From Planctomycetaceae bacterium (GTDB lineage: Bacteria > Planctomycetota > Planctomycetia > Pirellulales > Pirellulaceae): a stretch of 48,203 nt of DNA. Position numbers and translations under genes: made by a program. The stretch covers positions 1 to 48,203 of the forward strand of contig RECD01000101.1 in NCBI GenBank assembly GCA_007694185.1, in the 5' to 3' direction. This document shows, piece by piece, positions 17,217 to 26,792 of this stretch. The notes under the pieces were generated by a model. The model was not told where the DNA came from. It searched no databases and was given only the letters and a program-made list of their open reading frames with translations. The stretch's first letter is position 1; each line of letters begins with the position of its first letter.

Positions 17217-18896
17217 TTACTTTGACCCTTCGCTGTCCGCCGATCCACCCGTGGTTGACGTTCCCGGGGGGCTGGGCTGGGCAGCGGTGGCGGAATCGGC
17301 CGCAGGTGATTCGGACGCTTCGGGGCGGAGGACCGGAAACAGGACGATGTCGCGGATCGACCGTTGCCCGGTCAGGATCATCACCAACCGATCGATGCCG
17401 ATCCCCAGACCGCCCGCCGGGGGCATTCCGTAGCGGAGGGCGCGGACGAAATCGTGGTCCATCTTGGCCATCGAATCCTCTTCCGCCATGCCGGCCAGTT
17501 GGGTTTCGAACAGCGTTTCTTGGAGGTCCGGGTCGTTCAATTCCGTGTAGGCGTTGGCCAATTCCATCCCGCCGACGAACAATTCGAAACGTTCGGCGAT
17601 CGCCGGGTTGTCGGCTTTCCGTTTGGTCAGCGGGCAGATGCTGGCCGGGTAATCGATCACGAAGATTGGCCCGACGAGCGAGTCTTCTACCCGCTGCTCG
17701 AAAATCTCGTTGCGGATCACGTCGGGGTGTTTGCCGGCGGTCTCCAAGCTCATCTCTTTCGCCAGCCGAATCACGGCTTCGTCATCCGCGGCATCGACAC
17801 CGGTCGCTTCGCGAAACAGTTCGGCGTAGGTACGACGGCTGAACGGCGGTGTGAAATCGATCTCGTGGCCGTTGAAATTCCGCACGAAACCGCAACCGAT
17901 CGCGGTGATCGCGTCGGTGACGATCCGCTCGGTGAGATCCATCATGGTGCGATAGTCGCCGTAGGCCTGGTAGGCTTCCAGCATCGTGAATTCGGGGTTG
18001 TGGCGAGGGCTGATCCCCTCGTTGCGGTAGACCCGGCCGAGTTCATAAACCCGTTCGATGCCGCCCACGAGCAGTCGCTTGAGGTGCAATTCCAACGCGA
18101 TCCGCATGAAAAGTTGGCGGTCGAGGGCGTTGTGGTGGGTGACGAAGGGGCGGGCGGCCGCGCCGCCGGCGATCGCGTGCAGCGTCGGCCCTTCGACTTC
18201 ACAATAGCCGTCTCGATCGAGCGTGCGTCGGACGGACCGGACGATCTCGGTCCGTTGCAAAAAAATCTCCATCACGCCGTCGTTGAATGCCAAGTCGGCG
18301 TACCGCATCCGCTGACGCAGTTCCGGATCGGTCATCCCGGCGTGCTTATCGGGTGCCGGTTCGAGCATCTTCGTCAGGAAGTGCAGTTTTTCGGCGAAGA
18401 CGGTCAATTCGCCAGTGTTGGTCCGTCCCAGCCGGCCGTCGACACCGATCAAATCTCCCAGGTCGATCAGCTTGGTCAGTTCGAAGTTCTCTTCACCGAC
18501 CTGGTTTTTGCCGATAAAAAGCTGGATCTCACCGGTCCAATCGCGGAGGGTGATGAAGACGAGTTTCCCTTTGTCGCGGAGGAGCATCACGCGACCGGCG
18601 ACCCTCACGGTGGGTCCGATTTCCTCACCTGGACCGAGCTCGTTTCGCCACGCCCGCAGGTCGGTATCGGGAAGAATCGTCGGCAGCGGGAATTCTTCGC
18701 CGGCCGTGGTGCGATAACGGATCTGGCCTGCCAATTGGCGGGCGTCGCCGATCGACCAGCGGTTATCAAAACGACTGCCCCAGGGGTCGATCCCGGCTTC
18801 GCGTAGCCTCCGCAGCTTGTCACGTCGGGCGACCCGGGGGTCCTTGAGTTGGTCTTCGGTCAAGCCGGAGTGGTCGGCGGGATTGGGCTGGTTCAT
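17217..18896 (-). CDS. lysS: Lysine--tRNA ligase, class II
   Basis: 559 residues from ATG 18896 (an in-frame start at 18914 adds six residues). It charges tRNA-Lys with lysine. An N-terminal OB-fold anticodon-binding domain (VRVAGRVMLLRDKGKLVFITLRDWTGEIQ) precedes the class II catalytic core: motif 1 region (DRDGYCEVEGPTLHAIAGGAAARPF), motif 2 (ERVYELGRVYRNEGISPRHNPEFTMLEAY) and motif 3 (AGGLGIGIDRLVMILTG). ELANAYTELNDP is also typical. The C-terminus has an extra low-complexity Ser/Pro/Thr/Gly tail of about 35 residues beyond the usual end (after DIVLFPVLRPE). Length without the tail is normal. Confidence 0.96.
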   Translation of the reverse strand: MNQPNPADHSGLTEDQLKDPRVARRDKLRRLREAGIDPWGSRFDNRWSIGDARQLAGQIRYRTTAGEEFPLPTILPDTDLRAWRNELGPGEEIGPTVRVAGRVMLLRDKGKLVFITLRDWTGEIQLFIGKNQVGEENFELTKLIDLGDLIGVDGRLGRTNTGELTVFAEKLHFLTKMLEPAPDKHAGMTDPELRQRMRYADLAFNDGVMEIFLQRTEIVRSVRRTLDRDGYCEVEGPTLHAIAGGAAARPFVTHHNALDRQLFMRIALELHLKRLLVGGIERVYELGRVYRNEGISPRHNPEFTMLEAYQAYGDYRTMMDLTERIVTDAITAIGCGFVRNFNGHEIDFTPPFSRRTYAELFREATGVDAADDEAVIRLAKEMSLETAGKHPDVIRNEIFEQRVEDSLVGPIFVIDYPASICPLTKRKADNPAIAERFELFVGGMELANAYTELNDPDLQETLFETQLAGMAEEDSMAKMDHDFVRALRYGMPPAGGLGIGIDRLVMILTGQRSIRDIVLFPVLRPEASESPAADSATAAQPSPPGTSTTGGSADSEGSK

Positions 18897-18991
18897 CTTC
18901 GATCGTGGCGGCACGGCTAACGGGCGGGCTCGTCACCGGGACGAACCGAACAGCCCGGTAGAATAGGCGCCACGGACGCAGTCGCCAAGCG

Positions 18992-20047
18992 TTACCGGAT
19001 CGGGTTGGCCTCGGCCACCGCCTGGCGGGTCACGCGGATCGCCGCGTCGGTGTAACGCGTGTGCTGGCTTTCGAAGTGGACCATCGCCGCTTCGTCCGCG
19101 AAGAAAAACATCCGGTTGTTTTCGGGGTCACGGGCACCGAAGTCACGCTTGCCGGGAACGATCCGCTTTTCTTCGAAGAATCGCACGACATCGATCCCGT
19201 TCAGGACCGGTGTGTAGGGTTCCGGGTTCGCCAGGAACTTGTTCATCGACTCGGAATCGCAAAACAGGTAGAGCTGGCCGAGGTGGATCACGCCCCATTC
19301 CGAGTCCCCTTCGACCCACCGGTCGAGGTCCAGGAGTGATACGGGGCAATAGCCGTCCAGGGCGATCGGGTGCATCGGCGAACCGGCATCGGCCGATCGC
19401 TTGGCGACGGGAGTTGCCTGAGTCGTCGACTTGGCATCGACGCCGGCGGGCGGGACCAAGCCGGCGGAAACGGAACCCGGTTGCGGCGTGAAGCTCGATT
19501 TTGCCAATTCCGACGGTGCCGACGCGACGGTCTCGGCCGGCATCGAGTCCTGCGGCGACGTGGCGGGGGCGGGGGCGGGAGTCGATTCGGCTGCGGCGAT
19601 CGAGGCTGCGTCTGCTTGCAGCTTGCGGCTTGTGGCGCTTTCGCTCAGCATTTCGATGTATCGGTTGGCCGCCTGGGGGCTGGTCCGGTGAGCCAAGGCG
19701 GTACCTTCGGGCGTCACGATCACGTCGGTCGGATAGCCGTTGATCCGGAAAGTGCGTGCCACACTGGGATTTTGACCCGCGTGAATTTTCACCGGGACAA
19801 AGTTCTGCTCGATCGCCTCGGCGACCGCAGGAGCTTGGAACGCTCCGGCTTCCAGCCGATCGCACCAGACGCACGAGTCGCTGTAGAAATGCAACAGCAA
19901 CAGCTTGCCCTCCCTTTCGGCCCGGTCTCGGGCGGCGCGAAGGTCCGATTCCCAAGGGATTTCGGCCTGTGCGGTGGAGGTCGGACAGACGAGCGAAGTC
20001 GCGACCAGGGTCAACGACGCCAAGGCGGTGGGGAGGAAGGCTCTCAT
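18992..20047 (-). CDS. Exported thioredoxin-fold protein with C-terminal YHS-like segment
   Basis: 351 residues. A signal peptide (ALASLTLVATSLVCPTSTAQA) is followed by a thioredoxin fold with active-site CVWC at residues 59-62 (LLLLHFYSDSCVWCDRLE) and the cis-proline region RINGYPTDVIVTPEG. A linker of about 80 residues rich in Ala, Pro and Ser leads to a C-terminal part with IALDGYCPVSLLD, WGVIHLGQLYLFCDSESMNKFLANPEPY and VPGKRDFGARDP, which resembles one or two YHS-type metal-binding modules. A periplasmic disulfide or metal-handling role is likely from the folds, but the partner is unknown. It lies 95 bp upstream of lysS on the same strand and is divergent from the GT2 gene. Confidence 0.78.
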   Translation of the reverse strand: MRAFLPTALASLTLVATSLVCPTSTAQAEIPWESDLRAARDRAEREGKLLLLHFYSDSCVWCDRLEAGAFQAPAVAEAIEQNFVPVKIHAGQNPSVARTFRINGYPTDVIVTPEGTALAHRTSPQAANRYIEMLSESATSRKLQADAASIAAAESTPAPAPATSPQDSMPAETVASAPSELAKSSFTPQPGSVSAGLVPPAGVDAKSTTQATPVAKRSADAGSPMHPIALDGYCPVSLLDLDRWVEGDSEWGVIHLGQLYLFCDSESMNKFLANPEPYTPVLNGIDVVRFFEEKRIVPGKRDFGARDPENNRMFFFADEAAMVHFESQHTRYTDAAIRVTRQAVAEANPIR

Positions 20048-20470
20048 GTTCTGACCTGAAGCGGTAATCTTGTCCGTCTCGGGCGGCCGCGTTTAGGCTC
20101 GGAGAGGACGGGGAGGTGACACCGAATGGGATCGGGACGACGAAACCGAAGGGCGATCGCCGCCCAAAACCGTCGACCCTGCATCGTTCATCGGAACGGC
20201 TGGGGGTACGGCTTGAGCAGAAAGTACGGATCAAGTCGACTTTGACGCCACCTCGATTTTTTCTCATCGCCAACCTTCAGGCTGCCGACGCCCGCCGCTC
20301 GAGTGCGAACGGCCTCCAGAAACCTTGCCGGCCGAGTTTTTTAGCCGAATTTGCGAGTCCGCCCATCAGCCGATTGAGCGAACCGCAGCAGCGGCACTGG
20401 GAAGGGCCGTGGGGTCCTGGTAGGCTGAATCGTCCCTCCCTTTTCCTCGCCTCCCCCGCCCAGGACGCCG
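20048..20470. other. Divergent intergenic region, thioredoxin-type gene / GT2 gene
   Basis: About 420 bp between two divergent starts, expected to hold both promoters. I see no clear promoter pair, repeat or RNA. A 138-codon plus-strand frame (20116-20532) overlaps the GT2 start, is Arg/Pro/Ser-rich and is not called. Confidence 0.45.
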
Positions 20471-21463
20471 ATGAGTGCTCCGCCGACCGTCACGGTTGTG
20501 ATCCCGCTGCTCAACGAACAGCCGTCGCTTGAAGAGTTGCATCGGCGGATCGTCGAGTCGATCGAGCTGGCGATGTCACAGGAATTGGTCAGCGGTTATC
20601 GCATCCTGTTCGTCGACGACGGTTCGACCGACGGCTCTTGGGAAACGATCCGCAGGTTGACCCGCAGCCATCCGATGACTGAGGGCATCCGGCTGCGACG
20701 CAATTTTGGCAAGGCGGCGGCGCTCGCGACCGGTTTCGCGGCCGCCGACGGTGACGTCGTGATCACGATGGACGCTGACTTGCAGGACGATCCGAAGGAG
20801 ATCCCGCGATTCATGTCGCAGCTCGCCGAGGGCTTCGACGTGGTCAGCGGCTGGAAGCAGGTTCGGAACGACCCGTGGCACAAGACGCTACCCAGCGCCG
20901 TTTTCAATCGTTTGGTTTCGAGGCTGACCGGCGTCATGTTGAACGACCACAATTGCGGTTTCAAGGCTTATCGCCGCGAGATCTTTGACGAAGTCAAGCT
21001 GTATGGCGAATTGCATCGGTTCGTTCCGGTGCTGGCCGCCGCCCGGGGTTGGCGGGTCGGTGAAATCGTCGTGGAGCACCACGCGCGGCAATTTGGCCGT
21101 TCCAAGTACGGCTTGTCTCGAATCGTCAAGGGTTTTTTGGACCTCTTGACGATTTACTTTTTGACGGGATTCGCCCAGCGTCCCTTGCACCTGATCGGTT
21201 CGGCGGGGCTGCTGGGGCTGCTGCTCGGCGGCAGTGGGCTAACGTGGCTCACGTTCCGCTGGGTATGGACCCGCAGTTTTGCTGACCTTGAGCCGCTGCA
21301 TTTGCACGAGACCGCGATCTTTTATTACTGCATCACCGCCCTGTTGCTGGGGGCCCAGTGCCTGTCGGCCGGGTTGATCGCCGAGTTGATCACTTCGGTG
21401 ACTCAGCCCGATCGTCCCCCCGCATCGGTCGCCGAGGTCATCCGATCGGAGACGCGGTCTTGA
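20471..21463 (+). CDS. GT2 family membrane glycosyltransferase (DPM1/GtrB/ArnC type)
   Basis: 330 residues. The cytosolic GT-A domain shows VTVVIPLLNEQPSLEELHRR, ILFVDDGSTDGSWETIR, RNFGKAAALATGF and VITMDADLQDDPKEIP with the metal-binding DAD. LNDHNCGFKAYRREIFDEV and HHARQFGRSKYGLSRIVKGFLD complete the family pattern. Two C-terminal membrane helices follow (LIGSAGLLGLLLGGSGLTWL and FYYCITALLLGAQCLSAGLI). Relatives load sugars onto polyprenyl phosphate at the inner membrane. The stop overlaps the probable TTG start of the next gene (TTGA), implying translational coupling with the polytopic protein, which could use the lipid-linked sugar. Confidence 0.9.
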   Translation: MSAPPTVTVVIPLLNEQPSLEELHRRIVESIELAMSQELVSGYRILFVDDGSTDGSWETIRRLTRSHPMTEGIRLRRNFGKAAALATGFAAADGDVVITMDADLQDDPKEIPRFMSQLAEGFDVVSGWKQVRNDPWHKTLPSAVFNRLVSRLTGVMLNDHNCGFKAYRREIFDEVKLYGELHRFVPVLAAARGWRVGEIVVEHHARQFGRSKYGLSRIVKGFLDLLTIYFLTGFAQRPLHLIGSAGLLGLLLGGSGLTWLTFRWVWTRSFADLEPLHLHETAIFYYCITALLLGAQCLSAGLIAELITSVTQPDRPPASVAEVIRSETRS

Positions 21464-23133
21464 ACGCTGCTGACGCGGGCCGTTGCCCTTCGGGGGCAGC
21501 CACCGGGGCGGCCGCCTGCCTGCTGATCGTCGCCAGCTTGGCGATCGTCGCGGGGCGGATCGCCGTCGTGATCAGCCCCGAGGGGGACACGGCGTTTTTG
21601 AGCGCGAACGACCGCAGCCGTTGGGCGTCGGTCGCATCGCTTGTCGATCATAGCACTTACGAAATCGATCGCCTGCTGGAAATCCGTGATCGCACCGGTC
21701 GGCGACGTCCGTGGCAATCGATCGACCGGGTTCAGCACACCGGTCGCGACGGCCGGATGCACGATTACAGCAGCAAGCCGCCCTTGCTGGCGACCCTCGT
21801 CGCGGCTGTCTACGCGCCGGTTCGGGCGGTCACCGGCATGTCGCTGATCGACCAGCCGATCTACCTGACTCGCATTGTCTTGGGGCTCGTCAACCTGCCG
21901 ACGCTAGCCATTCTGTTGATCGCCACCTGGTGGGCCTTGCGACCTGGCGCGCAGACGCTTTCCGGCCAAGCGGCGAGCTGGGGGCCGCTCGCCACCCTCG
22001 CTGTCGTCTGTTTCGGCACGATGCTAATGCCGATGTCGATCAGTTTAGGGAACCATCTGCCGGGTGCGGCGGCCACCGCGGTGGCGTTGGCGATCTACGT
22101 TTCACGCCCCGGGATCGCGGGGGCCTGCTTCGCCGGGATGGCTGCCGCCTTCGCCGTCACCTGCGAGTTGCCTGCGCTGATCATGCTCCTATTTTGGGCG
22201 ATCCTGTTCTATCTGAAGGATCGCCGCTCCACCTTGATCGGCTTTCCGGTCGGGGTGGCGATCGTCCTGATCGCCTTCTTCGGGACGAACTGGTTGGCTC
22301 ACGCCAGCCTGCTTCCACCGTACCTCCATCGGACGGACGGGCGGGTGATCGATCGAGTCGCTCGGCTGCCACAAGCAACCGACGGGACGATCGCCCCGCA
22401 GACCACCCAGTCGATCGCGGAGCTGCTGCGGGCCTCGGGCCTTGTCCATCCGTTGCACCGTGATTCGGAACCGCAGCTGCTTTCGACCGAGTCGCCTGAT
22501 CGCTGGATCATCGAGTTGGGGGATGGTGATCAGCGGTTCGCGTTGGTCTCGCGAGCGTCTGACGATGCAAATTCGGTCGGCGATGGCAAGGCAGCCGATT
22601 GGTGGGAAATCCGGCAGTGGAACCATTGGTACGACTACCCCGGCAGCTACTGGACCACGCCTCGCAAGGGTGTCGATCGTGGGGAGGCCTCGCGAACGAT
22701 TTACGCCTTCCATGCGACGCTCGGGCATCACGGAATTTTCTCGTTGACGCCGTTCTGGTTATTGCTGCCGTGGGGCGTCTGGCTGCGTTTTCGGGGCGAT
22801 CCCTTGGCGTCCGACCGTCTGCTGTTGGCCGCGATCGTGGCGGCGACGCTGGTTTGTTTCGCCTTTTACATCAGCCGACCGTTGATCGACCGCAATTATG
22901 GAGGCGTCAGTTGCTGTTTTCGCTGGCTGCTGTGGTTCACCCCGCTGTGGTTTTGGTTGGCGCTGCCGGCAGCCGATCGGTTGGGGCGATTCAGTCCGGG
23001 AAGTTGCCGCGGCATGCTGCTGCTGGGATTGGTGGGTCTGAGTATTTTTTCGGCCGCTACCGCCCTCGACTCGCCCTGGCGGCATCCTTGGATCTATCGG
23101 TACTTCGAGTTTTTGGGCTGGCTTGGCGGTTGA
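21460..23133 (+). CDS. Polytopic membrane protein, possibly a lipid-linked-sugar glycosyltransferase
   Basis: 557 residues from a TTG at 21460 that overlaps the GT2 stop. The first helix (GAAACLLIVASLAIVAGRIAV) is followed by a charged loop with STYEIDRLLEI and HDYSSKPPLLATLVAAVYAPV, then many helices (ILLIATWWAL, LATLAVVCFGTMLMPMSI, GACFAGMAAAFAVTCELPAL, FPVGVAIVLIAFFGTNWL) and a large soluble loop (about residues 290-420) before four more helices. An early acidic loop and SSKPPL stretch in a polytopic protein recall PMT/ArnT-type GT-C enzymes, but the match is too loose to be sure. The coupling to the GT2 gene supports a role in glycosylating envelope material. The AsmA-like gene starts 83 bp downstream. 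Confidence 0.7.
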   Translation: MNAADAGRCPSGAATGAAACLLIVASLAIVAGRIAVVISPEGDTAFLSANDRSRWASVASLVDHSTYEIDRLLEIRDRTGRRRPWQSIDRVQHTGRDGRMHDYSSKPPLLATLVAAVYAPVRAVTGMSLIDQPIYLTRIVLGLVNLPTLAILLIATWWALRPGAQTLSGQAASWGPLATLAVVCFGTMLMPMSISLGNHLPGAAATAVALAIYVSRPGIAGACFAGMAAAFAVTCELPALIMLLFWAILFYLKDRRSTLIGFPVGVAIVLIAFFGTNWLAHASLLPPYLHRTDGRVIDRVARLPQATDGTIAPQTTQSIAELLRASGLVHPLHRDSEPQLLSTESPDRWIIELGDGDQRFALVSRASDDANSVGDGKAADWWEIRQWNHWYDYPGSYWTTPRKGVDRGEASRTIYAFHATLGHHGIFSLTPFWLLLPWGVWLRFRGDPLASDRLLLAAIVAATLVCFAFYISRPLIDRNYGGVSCCFRWLLWFTPLWFWLALPAADRLGRFSPGSCRGMLLLGLVGLSIFSAATALDSPWRHPWIYRYFEFLGWLGG

Positions 23134-23216
23134 CCTGACCGCTAAGGTTGGCGAATCACCCGTGCGGGGACGCCCGGCCGGGTCTGTCCGTCCGGCCCCA
23201 GCACGAACCTCGCGGC

Positions 23217-26200
23217 ATGGATGCCACGCAACCGCAGCGCCCGCCCAAACGTCCGTGGCGTTTTCTGATCGCCCTGGCGGTCGGAAACGCCATCGTGCTC
23301 GGCTATTTTCTCGCGCCTCAGACGGTCGGGGAGCAGATTCGGCGGGAATTGGTGACCCAACTTCGGGCTCATTACCCACACCTGGAAGTCCGCATCGGTT
23401 CGGGAAGGATCGGCACGAACGGGACGCTGACACTGCAGGGGATCGAACTTCGGACGATCCCACAGCGATTCGGACAGAAATCGCTTCCGGTCCTTCAGGT
23501 CGGCCGACTGGAGGTGCTCGGCAGAATCGAGCTGGATCGATTGCGCGAGGGCAAGCCTCCGATCCGTCCCGACAAGGTGATCGCATCGGACGTCGTGGCC
23601 GACCTGTGGCAGGGGGCGGATGGCCGTTGGTCCGCCGAATGGCTCTGGCCGCCGCTCCGGATGGATGACGAAGACCTACGGATCGAGATCCGGTCGGGGA
23701 GACTGCGGGTCCATCGAGATGACCGGCTGGAACAGCGACCGCTTGAAATCGACCAGATCGACGCGGTACTCGACCTGCTCGGCTCAAACCCAACGCCGGA
23801 CGCGTTATCCGTGGCTGACAGGACGGCGGACCCAAGTGGCGAGAAAACGACCGCGGCATCCTCGAGGGATGGCGAAGAACGGTCTTTCGAGTTCCGTTTT
23901 GAGGTTCAGGCGGCCGCCCCGTTCATCGATTCGGTCACGTTGTCCGGCGACGTATCCGGCGGGCGACTCCGTGTGGCGGGCCAGGCGAATGGCGTGCGGA
24001 TGGATCCCGTCGTTGCTGCCCGCTTGCCGCGCGGGCTTGCGGAACGGTGGTCGGATTTGCAGCGAGTCAGCCTGTTGGCGGACCTGCGTTACGAATTCGA
24101 AGGGAGCTTCGGAGGTTCGCAGGCCCTTCCCGATGGTCCCTTGCGAGGACTCGGGATCGCGTCGACGGCGGGGCGGGGGAACGGCGATTGGCGATTCTCC
24201 GTTGACGGATTGGTCCGGGACGGTCGCCTGGAACATGAGTGGTTGCCCCAGCCGCTGGAGCGGCTTCGCGGTCAATTTGCTTTGCATCCTGGCGGCATCG
24301 ACATTCTGAACGCCGCGGCCCGTTTGGGAGAAGCGGAATTGCGATTGTCAGCGACGGCCGATTCCTGGTCGAGCCAAGCCGATTGGCGCGGCAAGCTGCA
24401 AGCCGACGGGCTGCTGATCAACGCGGCCTTGGCTGAGAAAATGCCGGGGCGTGTCGGCGCCGTTTGGCAGGACCTGCGTCCTCAGGGCCAGTTGGACGTC
24501 GACGTGGACTGGGAGCGAAGTGCCGGCCGCTGGTCGTCCTGGGGCGAAACTCGCCTGCTCGGGGTCGATGTCGAATGGGCGGATTTCCCCTATCCGATCG
24601 CTCAGTTGACCGGTACCGTCGAGTTTGACGAGACAGGAGCCAGCAGCGACGGGTTGGTCGGTCGGATCGGCGGACGGAGTTTGAATGTCGCGTTCGACCA
24701 TAAGGAGGGAGCCGCCAGCCGTTCCAATTGGCTGGAACTCGCCTGCGACGGCCCCGTCACGATCGACGCGTCGTTGATCGCCGCGTTGACGGGGCGAGAC
24801 AAGCCGGAATCGGGACTGGAGCGGTTCGTCCGCTCCCTTTCCCCCGGTGGCCAGATCCACTTGGCGGCCGCCAGGTGGGACCGCGATGCAGCTGGTAAGA
24901 AGCGTCATTCGATCGATCTGAAGGTCAGTGGCGGGACACTCCGTTACGAGGGCTTTCCCTATCCGCTGTACGATGTCCGCGGCCAGATCCTTGTCCAAAA
25001 TGAAATCACGCGACTGATCGGTTTCCAAGCTGGCAACAGCGACAACGCGAAGATCCTCTGTGAGGGTTACTTCCTCGATGTGGCCGAGCGATCAGAACCG
25101 CCGTCGCAAGCGAACTCGGCCTCGGCCGAGCGTGCGCCCGCAGCGTCCGTATCCGCCGCAGCCACCACCCCAAATCCGGAAAATGCCGTGGGTGGCAACG
25201 ACGGTTGGCGGCTGGCGCTTCGGTTTCAGGCCCGCGACCTGCCGCTCGACGAGGCGCTGCGAGCCGCGCTCACCCCCGATTCTCGCGCGATCTGGGATAA
25301 CCTGTCGCCGACCGGGGTGCTGGATCAAGCAGAGGTCACCGTGGAACACGTCGAGGCGTGGGAAGAGCCGCGAATCCTGATTTCGGCCCGCCAGGCGGCC
25401 AAGCCGACGATCGACAACCGCACGATCAGCCTCCGACCGGTCGACATCCCCTACCGGATCGACCTGGTCGAGGGGGCGATGCGATACGACGGCGACATGG
25501 TCTGGATCGATTCACTCGACGGTCGCCACGACTCGACCCGGATCTCGGCGACGGGGCAATGTCAGCGGAATGAGTCGGGGCGTTGGCGGATGGATCTGAA
25601 CATCCACAGCGGCAGCCGCCTGCACCCGGATACCGAATTGATCGGTTCGTTGCCGGCCCAGGTTCGGGGCGGTTTCCAACGGTTGCAGTTGCGCGGGCCG
25701 CTCAGCGCACGCGGACGAGTCGGCGTTTGGTTGCCGGACGCGCAGTACCTGGATCCGGCCTTCGACTGGGACATGATCCTGCAATTGGAGGGGAACCGGA
25801 TCGGCGACGTCGGCCCCGTGCGGGACCTGCGTGGCGAAATCACGATGCGCGGCTCCCAAGACGCCTCCTCCGCTTATGCCGAAGGGCTGGTCAGCATCGA
25901 CTCGATGCACATCGGGTCGCAACAGATCACGACCATCCGCGGCCCCTACGTGATCCGGAATGGGTTGCTACTGCTCGGAGACGCGATCCCGCCTCCGGAC
26001 AACTCGCCTCGCACATCCGGCGGATCTGTCGGAGCCGATTGGATGACCACCCGAGGCCGGCCACTCTTCGGGAAGGTGTACGGCGGTACGGCGTCGTTGT
26101 CGGGTGAGGTGTTGCTGAACGACGGCTCGTTCGATGTGCTCGTGGCGATCGCCGATGCCGATGTCAGGACGCTGTTGCGGGAATTGGGCCAGGCCGACAG

Positions 26201-26747
26201 CAGCGTGGTTGGGAAGGCGGAGGGTCAGGTGCGGTTGGAAGGGGCGGTCGGCGCGGCTCACTTGCTGAAAGGTGCCGGCAGCGCGAGGCTGTCACAGGCC
26301 AACCTGTACCAATTGCCATTCTTGATCAGCGTCTTCAACCTGTTGCGAGTCAAGCCTTCCGAAGCCGTCGCCTTCACCGACGGCAACGCGAGGTTCTCCG
26401 TGTACGGGAATCAGGTGACCTTCAATGAATTGAAACTATGGGGAGACCTGATCGCCTTGGACGGTTCCGGGACGATGAACCGATCTCAGGAGGTCAACCT
26501 ATCGTTCAACACGAAGGTCAGCCCTCACAACGTCTGGAGCTATGTGACCAGCCCCTTCGGTCAGGATCGCTACACGCTGTGGACGATCAACGTCAGCGGC
26601 TCGTTGGCGAACCCTCAGATCGATCGGATCGGGATGGAAGCCGTCGGCGGCACGCTCGAGAAGTTGCTGCCCGGCATCGCCGCGCCGAATGCCCCCTCTC
26701 GTCAAGCCGCCCGCCGCCCGGGTTGGCTCGATCGGTGGACCCGCTGA
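23217..26747 (+). CDS. Large AsmA-like envelope protein
   Basis: 1176 residues. One N-terminal membrane anchor (FLIALAVGNAIVLGYFLAP, about residues 17-35) is followed by a long periplasmic part built from repeated beta segments (NGTLTLQGIELRTIP, VTLSGDVSGGRLRVAG, QADGLLINAALAEKMPG, GTLRYEGFPYPLYDVRGQI, GDMVWIDSLDGRHDSTRISATG). The C-terminal part (LEGAVGAAHLLKGAGSARLSQANLYQLPFLISVFNLLR, FNELKLWGDLIALDGSGTMN) matches the AsmA C-terminal region. AsmA/TamB-type proteins are thought to bridge the periplasm and carry phospholipids to the outer membrane. The ATG at 23217 is chosen over 23148 since residues before it are low-complexity and overlap the upstream gene's tail. The third gene of an envelope run. 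Confidence 0.8.
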   Translation: MDATQPQRPPKRPWRFLIALAVGNAIVLGYFLAPQTVGEQIRRELVTQLRAHYPHLEVRIGSGRIGTNGTLTLQGIELRTIPQRFGQKSLPVLQVGRLEVLGRIELDRLREGKPPIRPDKVIASDVVADLWQGADGRWSAEWLWPPLRMDDEDLRIEIRSGRLRVHRDDRLEQRPLEIDQIDAVLDLLGSNPTPDALSVADRTADPSGEKTTAASSRDGEERSFEFRFEVQAAAPFIDSVTLSGDVSGGRLRVAGQANGVRMDPVVAARLPRGLAERWSDLQRVSLLADLRYEFEGSFGGSQALPDGPLRGLGIASTAGRGNGDWRFSVDGLVRDGRLEHEWLPQPLERLRGQFALHPGGIDILNAAARLGEAELRLSATADSWSSQADWRGKLQADGLLINAALAEKMPGRVGAVWQDLRPQGQLDVDVDWERSAGRWSSWGETRLLGVDVEWADFPYPIAQLTGTVEFDETGASSDGLVGRIGGRSLNVAFDHKEGAASRSNWLELACDGPVTIDASLIAALTGRDKPESGLERFVRSLSPGGQIHLAAARWDRDAAGKKRHSIDLKVSGGTLRYEGFPYPLYDVRGQILVQNEITRLIGFQAGNSDNAKILCEGYFLDVAERSEPPSQANSASAERAPAASVSAAATTPNPENAVGGNDGWRLALRFQARDLPLDEALRAALTPDSRAIWDNLSPTGVLDQAEVTVEHVEAWEEPRILISARQAAKPTIDNRTISLRPVDIPYRIDLVEGAMRYDGDMVWIDSLDGRHDSTRISATGQCQRNESGRWRMDLNIHSGSRLHPDTELIGSLPAQVRGGFQRLQLRGPLSARGRVGVWLPDAQYLDPAFDWDMILQLEGNRIGDVGPVRDLRGEITMRGSQDASSAYAEGLVSIDSMHIGSQQITTIRGPYVIRNGLLLLGDAIPPPDNSPRTSGGSVGADWMTTRGRPLFGKVYGGTASLSGEVLLNDGSFDVLVAIADADVRTLLRELGQADSSVVGKAEGQVRLEGAVGAAHLLKGAGSARLSQANLYQLPFLISVFNLLRVKPSEAVAFTDGNARFSVYGNQVTFNELKLWGDLIALDGSGTMNRSQEVNLSFNTKVSPHNVWSYVTSPFGQDRYTLWTINVSGSLANPQIDRIGMEAVGGTLEKLLPGIAAPNAPSRQAARRPGWLDRWTR

Positions 26748-26792
26748 AGTCGAAGGTGCCGTGCCCAATCCGGGGACCGAGCGTGCCGACGT

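Noticed and set aside
17364-18806. 480-codon plus-strand frame opposite lysS
   Set aside because: Antisense of lysS, which carries all three class II motifs.
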